Positions 1 to 11,442 of a stretch of 64,000 nt of DNA are shown here, piece after piece. The stretch is taken from positions 806,001 through 870,000 of the forward strand of contig NC_068563.1 in NCBI RefSeq assembly GCF_022201045.2, read 5' to 3'. Positions within the stretch are counted from its first letter, which is position 1; every line of letters begins with the position of its first letter. A model generated the notes under the pieces. The model was not told the DNA's origin. It worked only from the letters and a program-made list of their open reading frames with translations, and did not search any database. The stretch is from Citrus sinensis (Eukaryota > Streptophyta > Magnoliopsida > Sapindales > Rutaceae). A program made the position numbers and the translations under genes.

Positions 1-559
1 TGGATTTTTCATGGACACTTCTTTGTTAAATGGGACTAGATTTTGTTCATACTATCTGAAGTTCAGACATGTCCAAGGACATATACTAGCTAGCACATAT
101 CTAACTAAGTATTAATAATTAAAAGAAATAATGCACAAGTTATATATACACACAAAGTAAGTGTTTGGCAATTGTATTGGAAGTAAGATTTCAATCTAAT
201 TTCTTATTTGGTTCTCTCATATGTTTCAATCTACTTTCTAAGAAAGGTAATAGTATCAGCCAGCTAGAAGGATTAAATAAGTACTCTCTCCAATTCATTG
301 GCTAACCATGAAAGAACTAGAAATGAATGCAAAATCTAATAATGCCATGGCCAAAATCTCAGTTTTATTGAACCTGAAGGGAGAGGCAAGCAGGCAAGCA
401 GGCAACATCAACAACATAGATATGGGTAATAGATCATGTGCTCATTGGCAGCAGTTGCAATGACGTTTAATTTTTACTAATAAACCAAGGTTAAGCACCA
501 CAACTACAATTCCGTTATTACAAGTTTGACAAGCTTGAAACAGGATTAAAACCGTTTTA

Positions 560-560
<1 letters not shown>

Positions 561-626
<66 letters not shown>
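561..626. repeat. (TAA)n microsatellite
   Basis: Over 20 uninterrupted TAA units lie in the spacer. It is a simple sequence repeat and likely polymorphic. Confidence 0.95.
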
Positions 627-627
<1 letters not shown>

Positions 628-1672
628 GAGTAATCATGAATATTTCAAATTTTTATTTATTTTAAATGATGTTTTATTCGTTAAATGGTTAATATTTTTT
701 TTATAAAATTTAAATAAATAAATTATATTATCTCATCAATCAATAACGGAAACAATTAAGGAATTAAGAGATAAGTTTTCAAAACATGTAGCACTACTCA
801 GTGCTTAATCTATATATATATAAAGCTGAGACTACAAGAGGTGATGTTGCATCACTATTTCTCATCTTTGTATATTTTTTATTACCTAATAAATAGATAA
901 ATTTTCTTTCAGATTTGTCTTTTCATCTTCTCATGATTAATTTAATTATTATTAGACAATAACAATTATGTAAAGGTTTTAATGATGCATATTCTTTGTA
1001 ATGAACATCAAATGGGGAGTGTTATGAATATATTAAAATAAATATGGATGTTCATAATATATATCTCTTAGTCTCCCCACTATCTCCAATTAGCAACCTT
1101 TAGCTTCCCTATAACTCTCATTATCTCACAAGGAATTATGATCCATAATTTTTCATTAATTTCATGGAGTGATTATGTAACTATAAAAAGTGAGCTCATC
1201 TTTTTGTTTTGTACACACACAATTGGAATGAATAAATCACTCTATAATATATTCTCTTATTTTATTCTCTATCTTGCGTTGCTTCTTTATTTGTACTGTC
1301 GGCTAATAATTTTTTTTTATTTTTTATAAGGCTGCCTCATCTTAAAAAAATCAATTCATATTTTTTATTAGTTTCATCAAGTGTAAAGTAAGAAAAAAAG
1401 AATAATGTTAATTTTTTTTTAAAACCGCGTAAAGTGTGGTTCTATTTTCTAATAATAAAATAAATAGAAGGCCACTCTGTATTTGGTGGGCTGTTATTCT
1501 TGCTCTCACATTTGTTAGTTAAGCCTTATTTCATGAATTAAATGCAAAATAATATTAATAATTATTTGATTATAAAAAATTATTCTCTAATTGTAATGTC
1601 AGTAATATCAATAATAAAATTAAAATAAAATAAGCAAAAGAAACGTAACCAAGGATAAAAACAAATCAAAGC

Positions 1673-1673
1673 A

Positions 1674-1699
<26 letters not shown>
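1673..1699. repeat. (CT)n microsatellite
   Basis: A run of about 13 CT dinucleotides. Roughly 35 bases further on there is a short GGTCT-type repeat (about 1732-1760). Confidence 0.9.
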
Positions 1700-1704
<5 letters not shown>

Positions 1705-2029
1705 ATCACAGGTAATATTGCAGTGGTCTGGTCACTGGTCAGGTCTGGTCTGGTCTGGTCACACCATTGTTTTAACAAGTTATTTATTAGAGTGCCTTTG
1801 ACTCCTCTTTTTACTCACAACTCTGTCCATTCCTCGTCTGTCTTTTCCCCCCAAAAAAGGGTAAAAAAAAAATCCCAGTAAATTTACCTGCTCCCTTTTC
1901 TATTTCCTTTTTCTGGATGATAAAATCAAGTTATCATTAAACAATGGTATATCGAGTGGTGACATATTAATATGGTAGAAGTTTATGATCCGCGACTCCA
2001 TGTCATTATTATTGATTTATATATATATA

Positions 2030-2176
2030 TAGTGATTATAGTAGAGTTGCTCCATCTAAAGTTCTGTTTAATAATCACATAATCAAAATAATAAATGATA
2101 AAAACTAAATTATTATTATGATTATGTAGTTATTAACAATATTTTATGGTAGAGCAACTCCACTGTAATCGGACCC
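2030..2176. mobile_element. Small TIR element (MITE candidate)
   Basis: About 145 bp bounded by imperfect inverted repeats. The left arm reads gattatagtagagttgctc and the right arm, reverse-complemented, reads gattacagtggagttgctct. The interior is AT-rich and non-coding. A related pair of arms is seen at about 7821-7950 (ctctaccat on the left, gttgctccactgtag on the right), which suggests a small family. A TATA-rich flank makes the target duplication ambiguous, so the superfamily is not assigned. Confidence 0.5.
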
Positions 2177-2800
2177 TATATATAGTTATTGGTTACAAAT
2201 TCTTCCTTATTAATTTATTAGTGTATCTATAGAGTAATGGTAGTTGTTAATTTTTTATTATTGGTTTCAAAGTCTTCCTCATGAAAATTATAAAATTGTG
2301 CCATGTGTTTAGGTAATTATCATGCCATAAAAACTAGTACTCATTAGATTATCCTCTTATATTTGTAAATTTATACTTTAATCTATTATATGTAATGTAA
2401 CATAAATTTTAAAAATTATAATAAATAAGTTGAGACGTATAACTAAAAAATTAATACATATTTTTTTTAAAGCTCAAATAGAAAGAGAAAGAAACTTAAT
2501 TTTGGAGGGTGAAACTTGTTTAAACTTATGATTATTACTTTTAAGTCGCTACAATTTATAAATATATTATAGCATAGGATTTACGAGATTCTCCATTTGT
2601 ACACTTATGATAAGGTAGTCTAAAATTCTATCAAGAATAATTTAAAAAGTTGTGTCAATTAAAGACAAAATCTTATCTCACATTTAAAACACATATTTAT
2701 TTACACTAAGTATTTGAAGAGATATATTTACCTCTATATATATATACACACGTATTGATTTACGCACAATAAATTTTTGAACTAACTATAATTTTAAGGT

Positions 2801-2864
2801 AAACTTCCTTTTACTCTCAATTAGAATGACAAAAACTTCCTTTTACTCTCAACTAGAATGACAA
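2801..2864. repeat. 32-bp tandem duplication
   Basis: Two adjacent copies of a unit starting aaacttccttttactctcaa, at 2801 and 2833, differ at very few positions. The repeat is intergenic and has no coding potential. Confidence 0.85.
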
Positions 2865-3688
2865 TTCTCAATTATCTCCTAAAAATATAAAAAAACTTCA
2901 ATTTATTCCATTTTCGTTTTTAAGGTAAAGGAAAATAAGAGTATGTTGATGAATTTTTTTATCTTCTTAATTGATATTTTCATATTTTTAGAAATTAAAT
3001 TAAAGATTATCGATGTAAATGGGGAGTAAATCAAACTTTACCATAATTTTATGAAAATTTTAATTTTTGATGCTGTCTCTACTAGAGTCCAAAATACATA
3101 ATACAATGAAATTAAATTTATTTGCCTATTAATGGATAAGAATTTGTCACTGTATTATTTATAACAGTGAGTTGCTAGTGTCGTAACAACTCTGTGGAGA
3201 ATTGTTGCGCAATAAACTAAACGAAATGACCAAACACAAATGACTAAAACAAGCTCTCTTCTCTCTCTTTCTCGAGCCCCTACCTTCTCCATCACCTATG
3301 CTATGTGCTAAATCCAATGCATTTCCTTTAACCTGTCACGTTTCTTCATCGCTTTCTACATTTCTCTGCTCATCAGTAGCTTGCTAGGTTTTTAAAGCAG
3401 GTAACATCCCATCAACTCATCAACTTGAAAGCTCCTCACTTCTTAGTATTTTTAACCATGAGAAGAACATTGTTGTTGCTTACGGCCAACATTATATGTA
3501 AGAGATGAAATGGGTAGTTTTTGTTTGCCAAAATGTTAAAGGAAAATGTTAAATGGGTTGCTTCGAAACTTCTCAAACGCCCGTTTTGTTCTTTATTTCT
3601 CTAAAGCTTCTCATTTTGCACTTTGACACTAACCCACTTTCTTTTTGTCACTTCTTTTTGTCACTTTAGTGTAAACAACAGCTTCAGA

Positions 3689-6600
3689 ATGGGAGGGTGT
3701 GTTGCTTCCAAACTAGAGGAAGCACAAGTTGTGGCCATTTGTAGAGAAAGAAAACGCCAGTTGAAGTTAGCTGTAGAGAAGAGATATGCTCTAGCGGAAG
3801 CACATTGCAATTACTGTCAAGCTCTGTATGCAGTATCCGCAGCCATTAAGCTGTTCGTTGCTAGACATGCTTCCCCTGCTTCACCATATCTCATTACTTT
3901 CCCTCCTGCTACTGGTTCTCCGCCGCCGCCGCCACCACCACAAAGTGACCATAAGGTTATAAACAACCCAATATTTCTTGAAAAAACGCCCTCTGAGTCA
4001 AACCAAGAAGCCATTGCTTGTGAATCATGTGGTTCTTCAACAACTTCAGATTCTTGTGATGAAGGGGAAGAGGTTGAAGAAGAACAAGTGATTAGAGAGG
4101 AACAGACTTGTATGTACTATAATTACATGCAAATGCCTCAGTCAGTGCCATCAGAACAAGTAGTCAGAGAAGAGCAGGCTTGTATGTTCTATAATTACAT
4201 GCAAACCCCACCACCACCAGCAATGCCTTCGCCTCAGAGAGATTTTGGGTGGGATTTTTTCAACCCATTTGATGGTGCTAGGCCAGAAGTTATAAGCAGT
4301 TACAGAAGGATTTCTGATGATGAGTTGAAGGCTGTAAGAGAACAGGAAGGGATTCCAGAGCTTGAAGAGGAAGAAGATAGAGAAAAAGAAGAGAAAAAAG
4401 CGGTGATGGCTGAGGAAAATGTTCCGAAAGAGGCTGAGAAGAGTGAAGATGGCGCTGTGAAAGAAGTGGATGGGGCAAATGTGAGCCACGGAGAGCCAAA
4501 GGGTCTAACTGTTATTGGCAGCCCTGAGAAAGGAAGGGAGCTGCTTGAAGCATTGAAGGACATTGAGGACCATTTTATCAGAGCTTATGATTCTGGAAAA
4601 GATGTATCCAGGATGCTAGAGGTTAACAATGTTCATTTGCTGTCTAATTTGGAGGGAATCAAAGGTAAGAATGGTTTTTCTTCTTATGGTTCTGTTATTT
4701 TAAGCATCTGTTCTCATCATTTTTATCTGCATGAGCTATATCTTCGGCTGCGGCCATTTTGTATGTGTCCTTTTGCTGGACTTCATTTCAAGTTGCCATT
4801 TTCTTAGAGAATCTGCAACCTGGCTAGAGGAAATGGCATATGGATTTTTTTTTGAGTCTTTAACTTGCAAACTTAACCCCTCTTTTCATGATTTTTAAAT
4901 GTTATAACTATCTTTCAATTTCAGTGGCATTGCATTTTTTTTCATGGCTTGAATTCAATTAATTTGGCGTTCCTAAAAGGTCTGATTAGTCGTTCTGACA
5001 AGATCTAGATGGTGGAGCTTATTCTACTATCTTCGTTTAATTATGGAAAATGTTCTTTTAATTGATTTATGAAGCTCCGTTCTTGATATTGTGGAAAAAC
5101 TGCAGATTATGCAGAATAAGTTCTCAAAGATGACTCTTTTTACCTTTTTATCTCTCTTTTTTATTCTTGCTACATTATTGTATTTTCGATCAGTCCTCAA
5201 TTTAGTGTTACACTGACCACATATCATTACTGATCTTTTTATTTTTTTTCCCCTTTTAACAGTTTATATCCTTTGATGCAGAGAACTCCTCAAAACTCAT
5301 GCAACAAGCTATTACATGGCATCGGTCCACATCATCGTGTAAGAGCCTTGTAGTATCCAGTTCCAAAAATTCTTTAACGTGGAAAGAGTTTAACAACGAT
5401 CTCTTCAACGACTATGGGGTGATGAATGCCGGAAGCCATTCTTCAACATTGGACAGGCTGTGTGCTTGGGAGAAGAAGCTTTATGACCAAGTTAAGGTAA
5501 CAATATTTCAGATACTGCGTTTTCATTAAATTATCCATCTGTAATGAAGCTGTTCTTCACAATTATTGGGATGTTTTACTACCTGCTAATTCAACGAAAT
5601 GTTGATCTTGAGATTTTTTACTTTAGTCATTTTCACCTTTATTCCACAATTTTTATTGACATCATTAGATATTGGTGCAACTTTGGTCCAATGGATAGAG
5701 TATCTATATGTCACCTTTGCTTCTCTATGAATTGCCCATGTCAAAAACTTGGTTGTCTTGCTGGTGATGGCTTCTTGTTCTCTCTCCATATGTTGGGCCG
5801 GCAAAAGGCAAGCAAAAATTAATTATTAACAAAGCTGGATTACCAAGTATTTCCTTTCTGATGATTTTTTATTCTTTGCTTTGCTTTGGCATGAATAGCT
5901 TTGATTTTGTCTCCCAAAAAAGCTCGCGCAAGGATCTCGATGTTTTACAGGAACATTTTGAATCATGCAAGGAAGAAGAGGAACTTTTTTATTTTATTTT
6001 CAAGTAACCTTCTGCCAATATCACTATGGCTTTTGACATTTTTTCTTTAGGAAGGGGATGACACTCGGAAAATCTATGAGAGGAAGTGCTCGCGGTTGAG
6101 AAACCAGGACTTCAGAGGAGATGATGAACTCTTTATAGACAAAACTCGAGCAAGTGTGAAAGATTTATATGCTCGGATCTTGGTTGCAATTCGCAGTGCT
6201 GAGACTATCTCAAACAGAATTGACAAAATAAGAGATGAAGAACTGCAACCTCAAGTTGTTGAACTGTTAAAGGGGTAAGGGCGTCCAACCTCTACAATAA
6301 ACCAAGAGGATTGCATATTGATTGACATTCTTCATGTCATTATTTTTAATTTAGTTTCTATGTTGTGCAGCCTAACAAATAACTGGAAAATTATGTCAGA
6401 ATGCCATGAAACCCAGAAGAAGATTGTTTCTGAAGTGAAAACTTTAGCGTGCTCTACTTACGGAAAATTCTGCAATGACTCTCATCGGCTAGCTACACTT
6501 CAGCTTGAGGCTGAGCTTTTAAATTGGCGTGAATGCTTTACAAGCTATGTTGCAGCACAGAAAGCATATGTTGAAACTCTACATGGTTGGCTAACCAAAT

Positions 6601-7229
6601 TCCTTGTCCCTGAAGTTGAATTCTCTTCTAGAAGGAGCAAGAGCTCATGCTCATCGGCACCATATCGTCTTGACGGGCCTACTTTGCTTGTCATCTGCAA
6701 TGGTTGGTTAGCGTCCGTGGACAAATTACCAAATAAGGCAGTCTCCTTTGCACTGAAAAGCTTTTCAAAGGAGATGAGAGCATTGTGGTATCAGCAGGGT
6801 GAGGAACAGCATCAGAAGAGAAAAGTTGATAGCCTAACAAAAGAACTGGATGGTAGGACTTTGGCATACCAGAAAACAGAGACCAGGGTCCTTGAGGCCA
6901 AGCTCACGGAAATGAAGTCATTGGAGCTAGGGGCAGACACCCATTCTCAAAACGAGTACTTGACAATGAAGAAGGATCAGTTGGACATGTTCAGAAGGAA
7001 ACTGGAAGCTGAAAAGGAGAAACACCAAAACTGCATTCAAGAAACACAAAGGATCACGTTGAATGGAATTCAGACCGGTTTTTTGACAGTTTTTGAGTCG
7101 TTAGCAGAATTCTCCAAGACTTCTGTAACCATGTATAATGACCTATTGACATACAGTGAGAATGCTGGAAAAAATGGGAGCCCGTCATACATTGAAGGCT
7201 CACAAGTTGAAGAAAATGGCAGCAGTTGA
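3689..7229 (+). CDS. NRG2-like protein, DUF630/DUF632 (plasma membrane or nuclear regulator)
   Basis: Four exons (3689-4664, 5282-5496, 6051-6274, 6371-7229) join in phase to 757 aa. The ATG at 3689 is preferred over an upstream frame extension because the protein then starts MGGCVASKLE, the N-myristoylation-like start and DUF630 motif of this family. A proline run and an acidic, Glu-rich linker follow (about residues 80-270), then DUF632, with long helical, coiled-coil-like segments to about residue 650. Family members include NRG2 (nitrate regulation) and proteins once labelled bZIP-like; the exact role of this member cannot be told from sequence. Odd point: residues 132-155 and 156-179 are a 24-aa tandem repeat (EQVIREEQTCMYYNYMQ type). 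Confidence 0.9.
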
Positions 7230-8252
7230 GTCCATATATGTGAGCAAGGGCTCAGGTGGATTTCTGGTGTGTGTTTGCAAATCGTATCAAGTCGAAGCAG
7301 CTCGCTGAGACAAGTATATTTATGTCTATTGTGGGATGATTTTTTTTTTTTTTAAAGGATTGCCATTTGTGTGCTCGAAAGGTTTGCCCATAATTTTGTA
7401 ATACGACTTGTATATTCCTGCTTCATTTCTCTTGGCAAGGTTGGCCAAGAAGTGTGAAGGAAGGCAAATGGGCAGTCAGGCGTACGTAGATAAAACTTAG
7501 TTGACGAACCGAGGATTTTAATTTGTTATGTGACAATTGATCCCCTTGATCAGCGACTGATTATTTTGCTTTATGCTCAGGAAGCTCCTCTATGCAACCC
7601 TTCAGAAAATCTTTAAGATTCCAACTACCTTTCTGCGCAGCATCTAACTCTGCAGGCTTTGGGCAGCAGAGTGAAATAGCGAGCTTGAGACTGCTACACA
7701 AAGCAAAAAACTATGGGCGCATGTCCTCTCCTGAAGCTTTTTCAAAGACTAATGTCTATAAATGCTCTCTGTAGAATATCATTTAGGTATTCCGCAACTT
7801 TAAAACTTGGGGTGTGAATAACATGCAGTAGCTCTACCATAGAGTTTCTCCCACTTTCTTCTTACAAGTTCACTTTTCCGTTGCGCATCCCTCTTTTCTA
7901 TTGGAATCCTATGTATACGTGTGTGTGGAGTTGCTCCACTGTAGAATGACTCAAAAAGTTGATTAGGTGTTTGGAAGTAGAACAAACAAGTTAAAGAAAA
8001 GTCTGTTTCTGGCTCCCATGAATGAAACTATAAGAGTTCAAAAGCATTTGAAAAAAAAAATGGATTTACATGTTGATTGTAATTCTCAAGCAGATCTCAG
8101 AAATAATTCAAGATTCACTACATTACTACCTTCTATGAGTAGTTTTGTACAGCATGCAATGATACACATCCTAAAAAAGCTGGGGTATGATCATGCCAAT
8201 GAATAATTACAGGTTTTACAATACATGCTACAATTACAATTTCTGCTTAGCT
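7230..8252. other. Convergent 3' ends, NRG2-like / CPP1
   Basis: This is the 3' UTR of the NRG2-like gene followed by spacer and the 3' UTR of CPP1, which points the other way. Short frames at 7592-7774 and 7800-7985 have no recognisable domain and are not called. A possible diverged copy of the 2.03 kb MITE lies at about 7821-7950. Confidence 0.6.
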
Positions 8253-10160
8253 CTATCTTAAGTACAGGGAAACCAAGAACTGCGAGAAAAGTATAAATTC
8301 ACTAACTACAGCAGCAGGTGAATGAATGCCGAGAAATGGGACGATGTCTACCTGCAACCAGTTCTCCACTGCTGAGCCCACTACTGCACCAGCCACAAGC
8401 CCCCCAATGGTAATTACAGCAGCTTTTCCTGCATGAATGAAGAAAGAGTCAGTCCAGGTATTGACCTAAATCTTAGGCTGCCACATCCCATCCCACCATC
8501 TAACACCTAGGAAAAGCTAAAGAGCTCAAATCTGAAGCATCTTTCAGAAGGATTAACAAAATAGAATACGTTCCTCGTCGTAACCAAGCTCCCTCCTCCT
8601 CCCTTTTTACTTTGATGCTTCTTCCCAATTCTCCTTTTTACCACCATCAAGTCAAGACATAAGAAAATCTAAATAAACAACTGAAGCACTATACTAATTT
8701 TAAGAACCATATAAACTATAACCTAAAAGTGGACAACAATTACTTCCTGCATGAAAATTGTACCAAAAGTATAAAAAACTCATACTTCTAGAGTGAAAAC
8801 TCATTCAAAAAAGATTAAACACAAAGCTGTAAATAGCAGATAGCTCATTACCTAGCTTAACATTCTTTCTGGTCATGAAGTATAAGGAAGCCCCAAAGCT
8901 GCTTGCTAAGATCAGCCCAGGAACATCAGCCCCAGCATAAGGTGCAATAGATGATGTAGAAGTGCCATTAACATAAGTTAAAACCATCAGAGCTCCATAT
9001 ACACCAGCTTGAATTCCCAAATCTCCAGTTGACGGGTTTTCTACCGAGACAGTTGACTTCTTCAAGGAAGTCTGCAGCCACTGAGGCATTGGTCCCATTC
9101 CTGGCGTACCCACAGGATTAACATCTGCATACCGGATGCTACTATCCACAACTTTCCCTGCTCGACGCTGAGTCAAGCTTCGCATAAGCAACATGTCATA
9201 CGCAGCCTCAACCTAATAACAATTCAACCACAAAGTCATGAGAAAATAACAATAACCAACAACACTAAAAAGAGAGTTGGCATTACAAATACTTGCTACA
9301 TGATAAATAGAAGGCTAGGCGACACTGTCCTAGGCTCATAGCAATAATGTCACCCACCCAATGGACCTCGTCAATAATAAATCATCTTAATTGAATGTGA
9401 AGTTTAATCAATAAACCAAATCAAATATCCAAAATTTTATCTATCAATATCAAAATATCCAATCCAATAGCAAACAACAGACCATGAGTTCACGTCTATA
9501 TCAATGCACTGGTCTCATAAACCTTGAGCTTCTCAAGAATCATTGAGGAATCACAGGTCAACAACACATCAAAATCAAAGTTTAACAACCAGCTAAAAAT
9601 TCAAACTTTGAGCTTAAATTCTTGATAGGTAGCAGGTATACATATTGCATACAACAAATCCCATAAAATTAAAGCACTCATAATTACACTGCTCTACAGG
9701 ATTAACAATTTGACCTTTTCAATACAGCATAACTCTTATTCACATAATTTGCAAAACCCCTTTATTTGAATTTCAGGGTAATAATCTAATAAGGGTGAGA
9801 GATAAAAGTAACCTGTGCAATCGCCTCTTGGTCATCTTTACAGTTAGCAACAATCGAGTTTTTGGCGCGAAGTATTTCATCAAATGACGCAGTTTCTGAC
9901 ACCCCAAGTAGCTTCAACGCGTTCTCCACCGACATCTCGAAGGGAGCTGAGTCGTCGGCCCGAGAGCCGGCCTTGGCTACTCCTGAAGCAGCCAACGTGC
10001 GCCGGGACAAAGAAGTAAGGCCTCTGAAAAGTTCTGACTTTGTGGGCTTTAATGGAGTGGGGTGGCAGGTGGGATTGAGATGGTGAACCGCCGGCGGTCG
10101 GGGGATCTGTGAACCGGGAGAGAGGCGGTTGGGCCGGACGGAGAGAGTGGCAGCAGCCAT
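8253..10160 (-). CDS. CPP1: Chaperone-like protein of POR1, chloroplastic
   Basis: Three exons on the minus strand (10160-9813, 9212-8852, 8428-8253) join in phase to 294 aa. An N-terminal Ser/Arg/Pro-rich plastid transit peptide spans about 65 residues. A J-like domain follows (NALKLLGVSETASFDEIL, then VEAAYDMLLMRS at the exon 1/2 join), which lacks the HPD motif. Three to four hydrophobic segments then run to a C-terminus ending SQFLVSLYLR. This is the layout of CPP1 (also called CDF1), a thylakoid/envelope protein that stabilises protochlorophyllide oxidoreductase during chlorophyll synthesis. It is transcribed away from the FAD oxidoreductase at 11.4 kb. The upstream CAT at 10158-10160 is the first Met giving a normal transit peptide. 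Confidence 0.93.
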
Positions 10161-11442
10161 CTGTGTCTGTGAAGGAAATGTGAGGCTGTGTTGTGGACTT
10201 GTGTCTTTTGTTTGTGTGTTGAAGAATCGAGTAAGAACCAAGCAACGGTAAATCTGAGATGATCCCGTGCTGATGTGGAGTTGGTGCACCTCAGCTGTTG
10301 TTATACATTAATATTAAATATTCATTAAAATTATTAACATTTTTATTTTAAAAAATTTTCAAAATTACATTAATATAAGTAAATCTGAAAAATTCTCCTC
10401 CCGAGTCGACGAAAGTCTAAATATATATACTCATATATATTTTGAGTAGTGCTAGGGAGAGAGAAAGATAAGAGGAAGCTGACATAAATTCACATATTCT
10501 CTTTCTACCATTTTTTTCGTTTTTTTCTCAATTTTCTCTCCCCTTAGTATTTTTCATATATATTTTGTATTATTTTAAAAACCTATCTTTTTTTAAGAAT
10601 ATTTCACTTGAGTTTGGGTTTTGAGATGGATAAACAGAATTAATTTGATAATATTTGACCAGCCCTGCCTTTGAAAAAAAAAAAAGGAAAATTATAAATT
10701 TTTAACTAAATTATTAAATTATAATTTGCTAGCATTAAAGCCAACATGAGTTTGACAAAAGTCTAAAATGTATTAAATACTCCTTTCCAAAGCTTGAGCC
10801 GTAAAATTAACTATTGTATGTGTCGACAAAATTCTATTGAACTGGTAAATTAGTCTATCTATTTTATGAAAATTGTTAAGTTACCTTAGGATACATTATG
10901 AGAAAATAAAACTTCCATCAAAGAAAAGCAAATGAAAGGCTTTCATAAAAATTGTCGAAGTTGTAATTGATGACCTAAAAGTAAAATTAATTAAACAACT
11001 ATTTAGATCACTAAATACATCTTTTGAGTTAATGTAAGTTACATTATTACTTAACTTAACAATACCCCTATTTTATTTATTTATATTGTACGGTCCTTTT
11101 CATTTAGTCATTGTCCATTGATCATCCCCTTACAAGTCTTGCAAGTTAATACTTCCTAAAGGTGTCGTTTACCATTGCGCATGTAGAGATGTCACTAATT
11201 ATTAGGAGAAAAATCTTTGGTTAGCCAGTTTTAGAAAAATAATGATTAAATGTGCGGTTCATATTCAGCTTGATGTGTTGTGGCAATTGCAAAGCGTACA
11301 AATAGATTTTAGTTTTATCAAGAAAAATAACGATTAAACTTGTGGCACGCAAAATGAAAAGAAAACAAAAATCCGGGTTCGTTGGCTAAGCGGAGACTTA
11401 TGGTCACTGGTAGAAGCCGTGAACAGTTACTTTGGCGGCAAA
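10161..11442. promoter_or_regulatory. Divergent intergenic region, CPP1 / FAD oxidoreductase
   Basis: About 1.3 kb separates two divergently transcribed genes whose products both appear plastid-targeted. The sequence is AT-rich with no coding frame worth calling. It must contain both promoters, but no specific element was identified with confidence. Confidence 0.5.

Larger units (their letters stand above)
1..3688. other. AT-rich intergenic spacer upstream of the NRG2-like gene
   Basis: No coding region is supported here. The stretch holds a TAA microsatellite, a CT microsatellite, a probable small MITE near 2.03-2.18 kb, and a 32-bp tandem duplication near 2.8 kb, each listed separately. 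The last few hundred bases (from about 3240, a CT-rich leader-like stretch) probably contain the promoter and 5' UTR of the gene that follows. No clear TATA box was chosen. Confidence 0.6.

Noticed and set aside
4151-4563. Antisense frames with Ser/Phe/Leu runs
   Set aside because: They are complements of the acidic, Glu-rich linker of the NRG2-like exon 1.
7592-7774. Short plus-strand frame after the NRG2-like gene
   Set aside because: No domain, no neighbouring splice logic, and it lies in probable 3' UTR or spacer.
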